Below, one piece after another: positions 1 to 6,624 of a stretch of 11,037 nt of DNA. How positions within the stretch are numbered: the stretch's first letter is position 1; the number at the start of each line of letters is the position of its first letter. The notes beneath the pieces were generated by a model, which saw only the letters and a program-made list of their open reading frames with translations, did not search any database and was not told the DNA's origin. A program made the translations under genes and the position numbers. Origin of the DNA: Caldilineaceae bacterium (GTDB taxonomy: Bacteria; Chloroflexota; Anaerolineae; Caldilineales; Caldilineaceae); contig JAAUPU010000027.1 of the NCBI GenBank assembly GCA_012032975.1, positions 1-11,037 on the forward strand, in the 5' to 3' direction.

Positions 1-2
1 CA

Positions 3-140
3 ATTCGGTGTTTTCTCGATGCCGAGACCAGGACGATGATCGCCGCCGGCGACCCGCATGACCTGCTCGCGCACAGCACGGATCCCAAGGTCATCCGGTT
101 CCTGACGCGCGGTCGGAAGGAGGAGGCTTCGGCACGATGA
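3..140 (+). CDS. C-terminal end of an MlaF-like ABC transporter ATPase (partial)
   Basis: Only the last ~45 residues are present; the gene enters from the left edge and stops at TGA 138-140. The translation contains 'DAETRTMIAAGDP' followed by 'STDPKVIRFLTRG', which matches the tail of MlaF/Ttg2A-type ATPases (typically an 'I..GdP..l..s.dp.v..Fl.g' ending). MlaF supplies energy to the MCE/Mla phospholipid transport system at the inner membrane of Gram-negative bacteria. The Walker motifs lie outside the window. A plus-strand MlaD-like start follows 33 bases later, the order expected for an ATPase-MCE pair. This strand and gene content differ from the rest of the window, and the fragment probably belongs to another genome joined at a chimeric junction. 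The family call is fairly sure; membership of this organism is doubtful. Confidence 0.6.
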   Translation: MRCFLDAETRTMIAAGDPHDLLAHSTDPKVIRFLTRGRKEEASAR

Positions 141-173
141 ACGAGCGGATCGTGGCACGCCGGCGGGGCCGGG

Positions 174-240
174 ATGGCTAAGCGTTCGAATCCGACGCTG
201 ATCGGCGGGTTCGTGCTCGGCGCCGTGATGCTGTTCGCGG
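174..240 (+). CDS. N-terminal fragment of an MlaD-like MCE-domain protein
   Basis: Starting at ATG 174 the first ~22 residues read 'MAKRSNPTLIGGFVLGAV' and run into a hydrophobic stretch. This is typical of MlaD/MCE proteins, whose single N-terminal anchor is preceded by a short basic stretch and a 'NPT.iGgFvlga' motif. In the family the anchor is followed by the ~90-residue MCE domain, but from about position 240 the reading frame no longer resembles it. The frame stays open to 608 only because it runs antisense to a permease fragment. The gene is therefore cut after its anchor. It follows the MlaF-like tail, supporting a genuine Mla operon piece that ends at a join. The exact break is uncertain by about 10 bases. 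Confidence 0.5.
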
Positions 241-284
241 CCGACAACCGCATCGACCTCGACTACCAACTGGTCGACCTCATG

Positions 285-557
285 ACCGGCGAACACCTGG
301 GCGAGCATGTCGCGCCCGAGATTGTCGGTTCCCATCGGATGCGCCCAGGTCATGCCGGAATTCTTCGACTTGTAGTCGAGCAGCTTGGGATCGACCGTGT
401 GGAGATAGGGGCCGAGCAGCACGGCGAGCACGATCAGGAAGAACACCGCCGCGCCCACCATGGCGCCCTTGTGCTTGCGGAACTGCCGCCAGACATCGCC
501 CCAGAGCGTGCGCGAGGGCTTCAGGACCGCGAGGGTGTCGGCTGCCGCGTCAGTCAT
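285..557 (-). CDS. N-terminal fragment of a DppC/OppC-like peptide ABC permease
   Basis: Reading minus from ATG 557, the ~90-residue product has a short cytoplasmic segment with 'LWGDVWRQFRKHKGAMVG', one hydrophobic segment around residues 35-52, then 'AHPMGTDNLGRDMLAQV'. The 'HP.GTD..GRD.l' element is the signature of DppC/OppC permeases that import di- or oligopeptides with DppB, DppD, DppF and a binding protein. Its ATG lies inside the end of the DppB-like frame (ATGACTGA, 557-550), the usual coupled DppB-DppC order. After about position 285 the translation loses resemblance to the family; the ~200 residues with the remaining membrane segments are missing. The frame remains open to base 1 only as antisense of the MlaF/MlaD-like fragments. 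It is a truncated gene at a probable chimeric join. Confidence 0.6.
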
Positions 558-867
558 AGCGGATCCTCGGGTCGAGAATGCCGTAGATCAGGTCGGCGAT
601 CAGGTTGAAGGACACGATCAGGATCGCGAAGATGAAGGCCAGCGTCTGCACCATCGGCAGGTCGTTGGCCTGGATGGCGCCGATCAGCAGAGCGATGCCC
701 CACGGAAAGACCAGCCACATGAAAGCCGTTTGAATGGCGCCATGCACCCACGCACCCGGATGACGCAAACTGCTTTTGTTTGTCGCCATCCAATCGTCTT
801 GAAAAAGCCAATCCGCGGCAAAATGGGCCATGATACCCCACACCAGAAGTACGGTCGCTTCGTCCAT
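550..867 (-). CDS. Composite ORF: DUF3307-like N-terminus joined to DppB-like C-terminus
   Basis: This 105-residue frame is made of two unrelated halves. Residues 1 to ~62 contain 'MAHFAADWLFQDDWMATNKS' and 'HPGAWVHGAI', resembling DUF3307 membrane proteins (a hydrophobic start, an 'HF.ADf.lQ..wm...Ks' core and a 'Hp.awvHg' motif). Residues ~66 to 105 contain 'NDLPMVQ' and end 'NLIADLIYGILDPRIRYD', the classic C-terminus of DppB/OppB permeases. The halves meet near 672-685 around 'LLIGAIQAND'. The start at ATG 867 is supported by AAGGA at 872-876, and it lies 50 bases after the SpoIIE stop, so the DUF3307 half plausibly belongs to the main operon. The ORF is probably an assembly-made fusion rather than a real protein. 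DUF3307 has no assigned function that I can state. Confidence 0.55.
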   Translation of the reverse strand: MDEATVLLVWGIMAHFAADWLFQDDWMATNKSSLRHPGAWVHGAIQTAFMWLVFPWGIALLIGAIQANDLPMVQTLAFIFAILIVSFNLIADLIYGILDPRIRYD

Positions 868-917
868 TGCGTCCTTATTGCGGCCTCACAAGACGAATCG
901 GCCCAGCCGACCCGTCG

Positions 918-2597
918 CTAGGGTTTGACTATCGCCACCTCTCGTTGGATCACGACCAGGGTCAGATCGTCGTTCTGTTCGCGCGTGCCTGTGAATGCAT
1001 CGACAGCCTGTAGTATCGAATCGGCGAGACCTTGTGCGCTCTTCTCGGTGTGAGCCGTGATGGCCTGTCGCAGACGGGACTCACCGAAAAACTCGCCGAC
1101 TTCGTTTCTGGCTTCCGTGACACCGTCGGTGAAGAGAACCACCGCGTCACCTGGTTCCAAACGCACCATCTGCTCCTCAAACTTGAGGTTGTGGAACGCC
1201 CCCAAGACCGTGCCCGAGGCATCCAGCTCACAGATCTGCTCCATACCGTGGCGCGACCAAAGGGGCCAATCGTGGCCGGCGTTGGCAAAACGGAGATATC
1301 CGCTCTCCATGTCCAGGTTGGCGCAAAAGGCAGAGAGAAAGAGCCTGGAGCCAACCTCCTGGGCGATGAATTGGTTGGCGCGTTCGAGGATCGTCGCCGG
1401 CCCTTGCCCATGCATGGACTCCAGACGGATTACCGTGCGGCTAAAGGCCATGAAGAGCGCTGCCGGCATCCCCTTGCCGGTAACGTCGGCGATGACGATG
1501 CCGAGCGAAGCTGGTCGGTCCGGCAAACTCACAAAATCGTAATGGTCCCCGCCCACCTCGCGCGCAGGGCGATAGCTCGCGGCAAATTGCCAACCCGGTG
1601 CGGAGGGTGCGTGGGCGGGCAGCAAGCTCATCTGGATCGCGCGGCTGATGGCCAACTCGCGGTCAAATCGTTCACGTTCGACCTCATCCTGGTGCAGCCG
1701 CGCGGTCTCCAGAGCATAGGCGAGGTGGGCGGCCAACGCGGTCACCAATTTGCCGTCTCCGGCTGTGAACTCCCCTTGGTCGTCCACGCGGCCCAACAAC
1801 ATCAGGCCCAGACAATTTTCTTGGGCGCGCAAGGGGGCGCACAGGATAGAGATGATCCCATGCGTCTGCATGGCATCGGCGGGGCTGACGATCAGGGTTT
1901 GACCCGTGGCCAAGCTATCGGCAATAGCGTCGGCCGCCAGGGTGCATAGGGCCAACACTGACGCCTCGTGACCACAAGTTGCCGACATGTCCAGCTCATC
2001 AAGTGCATAGACGCCGGCTTCCCCATCCGCTTGGCGCACAAAAAGCACCACCCCCGGCCCGGCGCGCACGGTGTGTTGCAGTTCCGAAAGGACGCGTTCG
2101 GCAATGGCGACGGGGTCCAACGATGTGCTGATCGTTGCGCCAAGCCGATAGAGCAGATTGATCTCGCGGTAGCGTTCCAGGGTTTCGTTGGCGATCGTGT
2201 GGGTGTCGCGTGCGCGCTGCGCAAGCAACGAGAGGGAGAGATGGAGATTGTCCAGCAACTTTGCGCAAAAGAGTCTGGTATCGTCGGCCAGATCGCTCGT
2301 GGGCACGGTTGCTGCGATCGCGCCAAGCAACGCCCCGTCCATCCAGAGGCCACGGATCCAGAGGTCGCCATCCCACTGGCCAGCATCATGGCTGATCGTC
2401 GCCGCAAGGCTGGGCACATCGGCGAGCGGCTGCCCCAAATAGACCAAACCGTTGGCATCGACCAGCGAGATGGAAGCGCCATTGGGCAGCAACGCCAGGG
2501 TCTGTTCTAGCAGCGCGTTGGCATCCCCGCGTCGGATCAGACGACGCAGTGGGGGCGTTGTCTGATGGCGTATTGGCGACCCTTGCTCCGATGTCAA
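918..2597 (-). CDS. GAF-domain SpoIIE-family PP2C serine phosphatase
   Basis: This intact 559-residue gene encodes a metal-dependent Ser/Thr phosphatase expected to dephosphorylate a STAS anti-sigma-factor antagonist in a partner switch. A GAF-like sensor region spans about residues 145-300. A linker helix (300-325) leads to the SpoIIE/PP2C catalytic domain (about 325-553). Metal-binding acidic motifs are visible: 'REVGGDHYDF' with D351, 'IADVTGKGMPAALFM' with D371, 'FTDGVTEARN' with D491 and 'NDDLTL' at 542-547. 'NAGHDWPLW' is also typical. No transmembrane segment or HATPase kinase domain is evident, so it should be cytoplasmic. The start is TTG at 2597, preceded by a GGCGGGGA purine-rich site and 8 bases after the STAS stop, indicating translational coupling. 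An adjacent STAS substrate supports the role. The ligand of the N-terminal region is unknown. Confidence 0.9.
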   Translation of the reverse strand: MTSEQGSPIRHQTTPPLRRLIRRGDANALLEQTLALLPNGASISLVDANGLVYLGQPLADVPSLAATISHDAGQWDGDLWIRGLWMDGALLGAIAATVPTSDLADDTRLFCAKLLDNLHLSLSLLAQRARDTHTIANETLERYREINLLYRLGATISTSLDPVAIAERVLSELQHTVRAGPGVVLFVRQADGEAGVYALDELDMSATCGHEASVLALCTLAADAIADSLATGQTLIVSPADAMQTHGIISILCAPLRAQENCLGLMLLGRVDDQGEFTAGDGKLVTALAAHLAYALETARLHQDEVERERFDRELAISRAIQMSLLPAHAPSAPGWQFAASYRPAREVGGDHYDFVSLPDRPASLGIVIADVTGKGMPAALFMAFSRTVIRLESMHGQGPATILERANQFIAQEVGSRLFLSAFCANLDMESGYLRFANAGHDWPLWSRHGMEQICELDASGTVLGAFHNLKFEEQMVRLEPGDAVVLFTDGVTEARNEVGEFFGESRLRQAITAHTEKSAQGLADSILQAVDAFTGTREQNDDLTLVVIQREVAIVKP

Positions 2598-2605
2598 TCC
2601 CCGCC
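2598..2605 (-). promoter_or_regulatory. Purine-rich ribosome site supporting a TTG start for the phosphatase
   Basis: On the minus strand GGCGGGGA sits directly between the STAS stop (TGA 2608-2606) and TTG 2597. No ATG or GTG start in this frame would preserve the N-terminal region: the first internal Met is residue 86. The 8-base stop-to-start distance suggests ribosome re-initiation, keeping phosphatase and antagonist levels tied. Confidence 0.5.
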
Positions 2606-3028
2606 TCAGTCCGTTGAACCGAATGACGCCATCGCTGCTTCTCGGTCATCAAAGATTTCGAGAAAGTCGGCAAAACCGGTCATTTCCAGGGTCTTGCGAA
2701 CACGCGGTTGCGGATTGAGCAATTTCACCCGCTTTTCGTAGCCGTGGTTGATGTCGCTTGAAACGGCGCGCAACGCGTTCCAGCCCGCGGTGGGATCGGG
2801 CGGTTCGGCCCCGCGTGCGAGCAGCGCCACGCTGTGCAGCGCGACCAAACCAGAGCTGGCCATGAAGTTGACGTTGCTGAGGTCGATCAGGATGTTGCGC
2901 GGGCCAGATGCGCAGATTGTTTTGGCGGCCTCGATCAGCGCTTCATAGGTGGAGGCATCCAGTTCGCCCTCCACCTCGATCACTTCGGCGGACTCATCGC
3001 CTTCAGCGTGATGAATGGTCACTTTCAT
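2606..3028 (-). CDS. STAS-domain anti-sigma factor antagonist (SpoIIAA/RsbV-like)
   Basis: The product is a 140-residue cytoplasmic STAS protein. 'IEVEGELDASTYEAL' near the N-terminus, then 'ILIDLSNVNFMASSGLVAL' (residues 46-64), are characteristic. The serine before the glycine (S59) aligns with the phosphorylated Ser58 of Bacillus SpoIIAA, while the usual preceding Asp is Ala57. Compared with a ~110-residue SpoIIAA, there is an extra segment of ~20-25 residues around 72-96 ('AEPPDPTAGWNALRAVSSD'). The C-terminal 'RVRKTLEMTGFADFLEIFDD' is standard. I chose ATG 3028 rather than the upstream in-frame ATG at 3073 because GGGAGA lies 7 bases before it and the extra 15 residues lack STAS character. 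The SpoIIE-type phosphatase follows immediately and is the probable activator. The matching anti-sigma kinase and sigma factor are not in the window. Confidence 0.9.
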   Translation of the reverse strand: MKVTIHHAEGDESAEVIEVEGELDASTYEALIEAAKTICASGPRNILIDLSNVNFMASSGLVALHSVALLARGAEPPDPTAGWNALRAVSSDINHGYEKRVKLLNPQPRVRKTLEMTGFADFLEIFDDREAAMASFGSTD

Positions 3029-3035
3029 TTTGGTT

Positions 3036-3041
3036 TCTCCC
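3036..3041 (-). promoter_or_regulatory. Ribosome binding site fixing the STAS gene start
   Basis: GGGAGA on the minus strand lies seven bases before ATG 3028. It decides between this start and the in-frame ATG at 3073, which would add 15 residues without STAS character. The 86-base gap between the aminotransferase stop (3115) and this start is the widest between intact genes and could hold a promoter for the STAS/SpoIIE pair. I cannot identify convincing -35/-10 boxes there. Confidence 0.6.
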
Positions 3042-3114
3042 TCTGAATCTCTCGCCGCGTCGGGATTGGTCATGGGTGATGCTTGCTCGCAAATGATAGG
3101 AGGCCAGTTCTGCT

Positions 3115-4638
3115 CTAGGCGCTATCGCGCGGATACCGGTGGCCTAGTTGGGCAACGTCCATTTGCTTTACATCCGCGGCCGACCGGTCCACAAATTCCT
3201 GGGCAAATTGCCGAAAGCGATAGACATCTGCGAAATTGGAAGCAAGGCCTAGAGAGACCCGCACCGTGCTGGGGCTTTTGCCTCCCAGTTGCTGCACGGT
3301 GGCGAAGAACTGGTCGAAGCTGACCGGCTCCAGCCCGGCGAAACAGTGGGCCATCTCCTCGCGCGTCACCCCGTGGGCGATCTCGCCAGCGCCCGGGTTG
3401 CAGAAGCAGCCAGTGCGCAGCGAGATGTTCACCGTTGCCGCCAGCGCTTCGATCTTGGCGAAGTCCATGGCTTGGCCCTCTGGGTCGATAAACTTGAGTG
3501 CAAGGGTTCCCCCACGTCTGTCCATCTCGGTCGGGCCAAATATTTCCAGCAAAGGCGCGCCATTGGAATGGCGCAATTCGCTCAACTCGGTCAACAACCA
3601 CGCAGCCAGAGAGTCCACCCGGCGGTGGATGGTCTCCATTCCAACCGCCGCGATGTGACTTAGACCAGCTTCGACCGCCGGTAACCCCAAGTAATTGACC
3701 GTGCCGTCTTCGTACGCGGCCTCCCCGGCGCCGAGATAATGCCAACCTTCGCCCTGCACCGACGCAATCGTGATCGTGCCGCCGGCAAACCATGGTCGGC
3801 GCAGCCTGGCCAATGCAGAGCGACGTGCGATCAGGCAGCCGATGCCGGTCGGATAGCCGAATATCTTGTAAAAGGAGAGCGGCACAAAATCCGGCCTCCA
3901 ACGGTCGATATCCAGCCGATTGGTCGGCGCAAAGGCTGCGCAATCGACCAACACATCCCAGCCGCGTGAACGGGCAAGGTCGATCCATTCCAAAGGGTGC
4001 TGCACGCCAGAAAAGTTGGACTGGGCCGGAAAGGCAAACAGGTTGGCCTGCCCTGGCTGTGCCCGATCCAGTTCTCGCACCAGCGCGGCTTGATCGACGC
4101 GCATCTCCGGCTTTTCGACCGGCACATAGGTGACGACAGCGCCGCGGCCACGGGCAAACTCGCGGATGCCGTTCACCGAGTTATGATTGTCATAGGTTAA
4201 CGTATAGCGTCCGCCCGCGTCAAACGGGTAGGATTCGCCCACCAGCTTTAGCGCGCCGCTGGCATTGGGTGTGAAGATGACCACATACTCAGCTGGAGAC
4301 GCGTTGAAAAACTCAAAGACCGCGGCCCTCGCTCGCTCGACCAACCGAGTCATGCCCAGCGAAGTCGGATTGTTGGAGTGGGGGTTGCCAAAGACGCCGT
4401 TGGCCAACAGATTGGCGTGTTCGCGCACCTGCGATTCCGCATACAAACCGCCGCCAGTGTAATCCAGGTAGACATGACCCAGGCGATCCAGGCGAGCGTA
4501 TTCTCTGGCGCGCAGATCGTCCAACCGGGCCGTCTCTCTATAGGCAGGGTATTTCTGCTCGAAACCGGACAAGTGCGCTAGAAAATCATCTGTGTTCAGA
4601 GAGAGATCGAATCGCTCTTTGTGCAACATATGGCTCAT
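3115..4638 (-). CDS. Class V aminotransferase-fold PLP enzyme, MOCOS/NifS-like
   Basis: The 507-residue product resembles the N-terminal NifS-like (cysteine desulfurase) half of molybdenum cofactor sulfurase (MOCOS/ABA3). Markers in order are 'VYLDYTGGGLYAESQV' (56-71), 'NPHSNNPTS' (85-93), 'VIFTPNASGALKLVGE' (120-135), 'LVDCAAF' with D232 expected to contact the PLP ring nitrogen, 'LSFYKIFGYPTGIG' with K258 as the expected PLP lysine, and 'LRTGCFCNPGAGE' (407-419) with C411/C413. The last motif resembles the sulfur-accepting cysteine loop of MOCOS. No MOSC domain follows: the remaining ~90 residues ('STVRVSLGLASNFADV') close the aminotransferase fold. The likely chemistry is sulfur transfer from cysteine or a related PLP reaction; the acceptor is unknown. 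ATG 4638 has GGAG upstream and lies 15 bases after the nucleoside hydrolase stop. An alternative ATG is at 4629. Confidence 0.85.
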   Translation of the reverse strand: MSHMLHKERFDLSLNTDDFLAHLSGFEQKYPAYRETARLDDLRAREYARLDRLGHVYLDYTGGGLYAESQVREHANLLANGVFGNPHSNNPTSLGMTRLVERARAAVFEFFNASPAEYVVIFTPNASGALKLVGESYPFDAGGRYTLTYDNHNSVNGIREFARGRGAVVTYVPVEKPEMRVDQAALVRELDRAQPGQANLFAFPAQSNFSGVQHPLEWIDLARSRGWDVLVDCAAFAPTNRLDIDRWRPDFVPLSFYKIFGYPTGIGCLIARRSALARLRRPWFAGGTITIASVQGEGWHYLGAGEAAYEDGTVNYLGLPAVEAGLSHIAAVGMETIHRRVDSLAAWLLTELSELRHSNGAPLLEIFGPTEMDRRGGTLALKFIDPEGQAMDFAKIEALAATVNISLRTGCFCNPGAGEIAHGVTREEMAHCFAGLEPVSFDQFFATVQQLGGKSPSTVRVSLGLASNFADVYRFRQFAQEFVDRSAADVKQMDVAQLGHRYPRDSA

Positions 4639-4653
4639 CCGTCTGCGCTCCGG

Positions 4654-5619
4654 TCAAGAAAGCGGCCATGCGGCGCCCACCGTTTGGGCGAAAAGCTGGC
4701 GATAGCGTGGGGCGTCCACCTGGGTGATCACCTGGATCTCGCAGGCGGATGTGGTACACCAATCATCTTCCAGCCGCTGGCGCGACGATGGCGGTCGCCG
4801 GTCGACGATGGTCTGTCCGCGCGCCGTGCCGGCCAATTCGACGTGGATCGGGTGTCGCAAGCTGGTGACACCGGTCGGGTCGATCACGCTGGCCACCGCG
4901 CCCGCATCGCCGATCAGCGCGGCCTCGCTACGGAAATAGCCGCAGCTGTGCATCAACATGTGTCCTGCGGTCTGCGCGACGCGAGCGGTTGAACGCGCCA
5001 GGATCGCGGCTTCCGCCTGGGTAAAGGCGACCCGGCGAAAGACATCGAGCGTGTAGAGGCGAATCGGCAGCCCACTCTCCAATACGATGGCCGCCGCCTC
5101 TGGGTCATGGCGGATGTTGAACTCGGCCAGCGGCGTGGTGTTGCCCGGATCGGCAAAGGTGCCGCCCATGATGGTCAGGTTGTCGATGGTTTCCGCAAGC
5201 CGTGGATACAGGCGCAAGAAGAGCGCGATGTTGGTCAGCGGCGCCAGCGCAATCAAGGTGACCGGCTGGGTTGCGGCCTCAAGCAGCACGCGCAACAGCT
5301 CAACCGCGTGGATGTCGGCCGGTTGGCGCGAAGAGGACGGCAAACCCAGGTTTGCCATGCCGTCGTCGCCGTGGAGCAACATGGGAGGACGTAGCTTCTC
5401 GATCAGTGGCAATGCCGCGCCAGCCGCCACCGGAATCTCCGGCGCGGCTGCCACGTCCAATGTTTTCAGCGTGTTTTCCACAACCTGGGGCAGACGCTGG
5501 TTGCCCACGACGCAGGTGACGCCCAACACCTTCAAGCTGGGCGAACCCAGCTGCCAACAGCAGCGACCAGCGCATCATCCACATCCGGTGTCTACGTCCA
5601 AGATCACGGGTGTTGTCAT
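4654..5619 (-). CDS. Nucleoside hydrolase (IU-type), frame broken by three indels near the start
   Basis: Inosine-uridine-preferring nucleoside hydrolases cleave the N-glycosidic bond of ribonucleosides, giving base plus ribose for salvage or catabolism. From ATG 5619 the frame begins 'MTTPVILDVDTG', the Asp-rich metal-site motif, and then hits a stop. Removing one base at each of ~5584, ~5566 and ~5550 restores 'VDDALALLLALGSPSLKVLG' and joins the long intact frame (5535 to 4654), giving 320 residues, normal for the family. Other motifs are 'LIALAPLTNIALFL', 'IMGGTFADPGNTTPLAEFN' and 'DPEAAAIVLESG'. Where many members have a catalytic 'HD' before 'AVA..IDP', this protein has 'GDAGAVASVIDP', so the usual His appears to be Gly. 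An in-frame ATG at 5637 is an alternative start. The gene precedes the PLP enzyme by 15 bases in the same operon. Confidence 0.82.
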
Positions 5620-5848
5620 TGGTTCGGCTTGACCCATTCGTAACAGTGAAGGTTTTCGCAGATTGTCCAGGCCAATTCGACGATCTCAACTTTAAGATTT
5701 TGCACCGATTGCGACGGATATCGCCCGCTCAGCAGTATCGATTGTCGATGATGTACTCAGGCCGATGCAGGTCGATCTCTTGGCACCCGCACTGAATACA
5801 CACAAGTTGAGCAGCGCGTTCCTCGCCTTTTACCCAGATGAACAACAG
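5616..5848 (-). other. RraA to nucleoside hydrolase gap with a possible broken Cys-rich small gene
   Basis: No recognisable gene lies here, but two minus-strand frames look protein-like. The first runs from just after the RraA stop to TGA 5731-5729 and includes 'LVCIQCGCQEIDLHRPEYII' and 'DNRYC'. The second, open from about 5753, has no upstream ATG and ends at TGA 5618-5616 with 'VQNLKVEIVELAWTICE' then 'NLHCYEWVKPNQ'. That stop overlaps the hydrolase ATG (ATGA), as co-translated genes often do. One missing or added base near 5730-5740 would join them into one ~75-80 residue Cys-rich protein, possibly zinc-binding. Neighbouring genes carry similar indels, so this is plausible, but I do not recognise a family and it could be noncoding. 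I see no strong promoter or terminator in the gap. Confidence 0.25.
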
Positions 5849-6576
5849 TTACTTCTGGCTGCGATACTCCGCCCACATCTCTGGAGTCGGCGGGTAATAC
5901 TTTCCGGGCGCGACCCCTTCGGCCTCGATCTTGCGTTTGATGTAGGCCTCCACGCCTTCGTGATCCTCCACGATGGTCACGCACTCCTCGGCGAACCAGG
6001 ATGGCACCACGACCACGCCATCGCCGTCGCCCACCAACACATCGCCGGGCCGCACCAGGACGCCGCCGCACTGGATGTCCACGTTCTCCTCGGCGGGGAT
6101 AGCCCAGGGCACGGTGCCGAATGGCGTGCGCGCGCGGGCATAGATGGTCAATCCATAGTTCTCCTCTTCCATCACATCCAGGTCGCGGATCGCGCCATCT
6201 GTGACGATGCCGTCGGCGCGGTTCATCTTGAGTTGCATCGCCTTGACATCGCCGAAAATGCAGGGCCGCGGGTTGCCATGATGTCGGCGACCAGCACATC
6301 GCCCGGACCGCAGCGCGCCATGGCCCGGTATTCGGGCGAATCTACGCCGCGCACGGTTTCCGCGTGCAGGTCGGGTCGCGGCGGCAAAAAGCGTAACGTG
6401 CGCGCCCGCGCAGCCAGGCGACGGCCCGGCGTCCAGAGATGCACATTCTCCATGAAGGGCAGCGGCACATCCGCGTCCCTGTGGACATGGTTCCAGATGG
6501 TGGCAACGGGCAGCCGCTTGAAGCGGTCCAGAATCGACTGGGGCACATCAACTGGCGCAAAGCTACGTTGGGACAT
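5849..6576 (-). CDS. RraA-family protein (HMG/CHA aldolase-like), one frameshift
   Basis: Corrected for one missing base near 6276, this encodes 242 residues of the RraA/dimethylmenaquinone methyltransferase-like superfamily. Bacterial members include class II 4-hydroxy-4-methyl-2-oxoglutarate aldolases and RNase E regulators. Visible motifs are '[12 protein letters not shown]' (89-100), '[14 protein letters not shown]' (121-134) with R131 and D132 at the expected substrate and metal sites, and '[18 protein letters not shown]' in the C-terminal third. As sequenced, the frame from ATG 6576 runs out after '[11 protein letters not shown]', and the rest lies in another frame. Restoring a G (ATGGC to ATGGGC) reads '[18 protein letters not shown]' continuously. 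The start has a strong AAGGAG site. The aldolase or other lyase role is more likely than RNase E control, given the neighbouring dehydrogenase and hydrolase and the apparent non-enteric origin. The substrate is unknown. Confidence 0.82.
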
Positions 6577-6581
6577 GGAGA

Positions 6582-6587
6582 CTCCTT
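6582..6587 (-). promoter_or_regulatory. Shine-Dalgarno site of the RraA-family gene
   Basis: AAGGAG on the minus strand lies five bases before ATG 6576-6574. It is the clearest ribosome binding site in the window and fixes the RraA start. It lies in the 48-base gap after the permease 2 stop, so the aldolase gene is probably translated independently of the exporter genes although on the same transcript. Confidence 0.7.
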
Positions 6588-6624
6588 ATTGTGGTATGTT
6601 GATGATGAAACCGATCCAAGTTGG

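Noticed and set aside
868..917. Short hairpin (TCGGC-TGG-GCCGA) after the SpoIIE stop as a terminator
   Set aside because: Only five paired bases and no following U-run. A ribosome site and ATG follow directly, so transcription probably continues.
1032..1949. Plus-strand open frame of 305 codons opposite the SpoIIE gene
   Set aside because: It lies wholly within the intact phosphatase gene, whose catalytic motifs are all present on the minus strand. No ribosome site or recognisable domain supports it.
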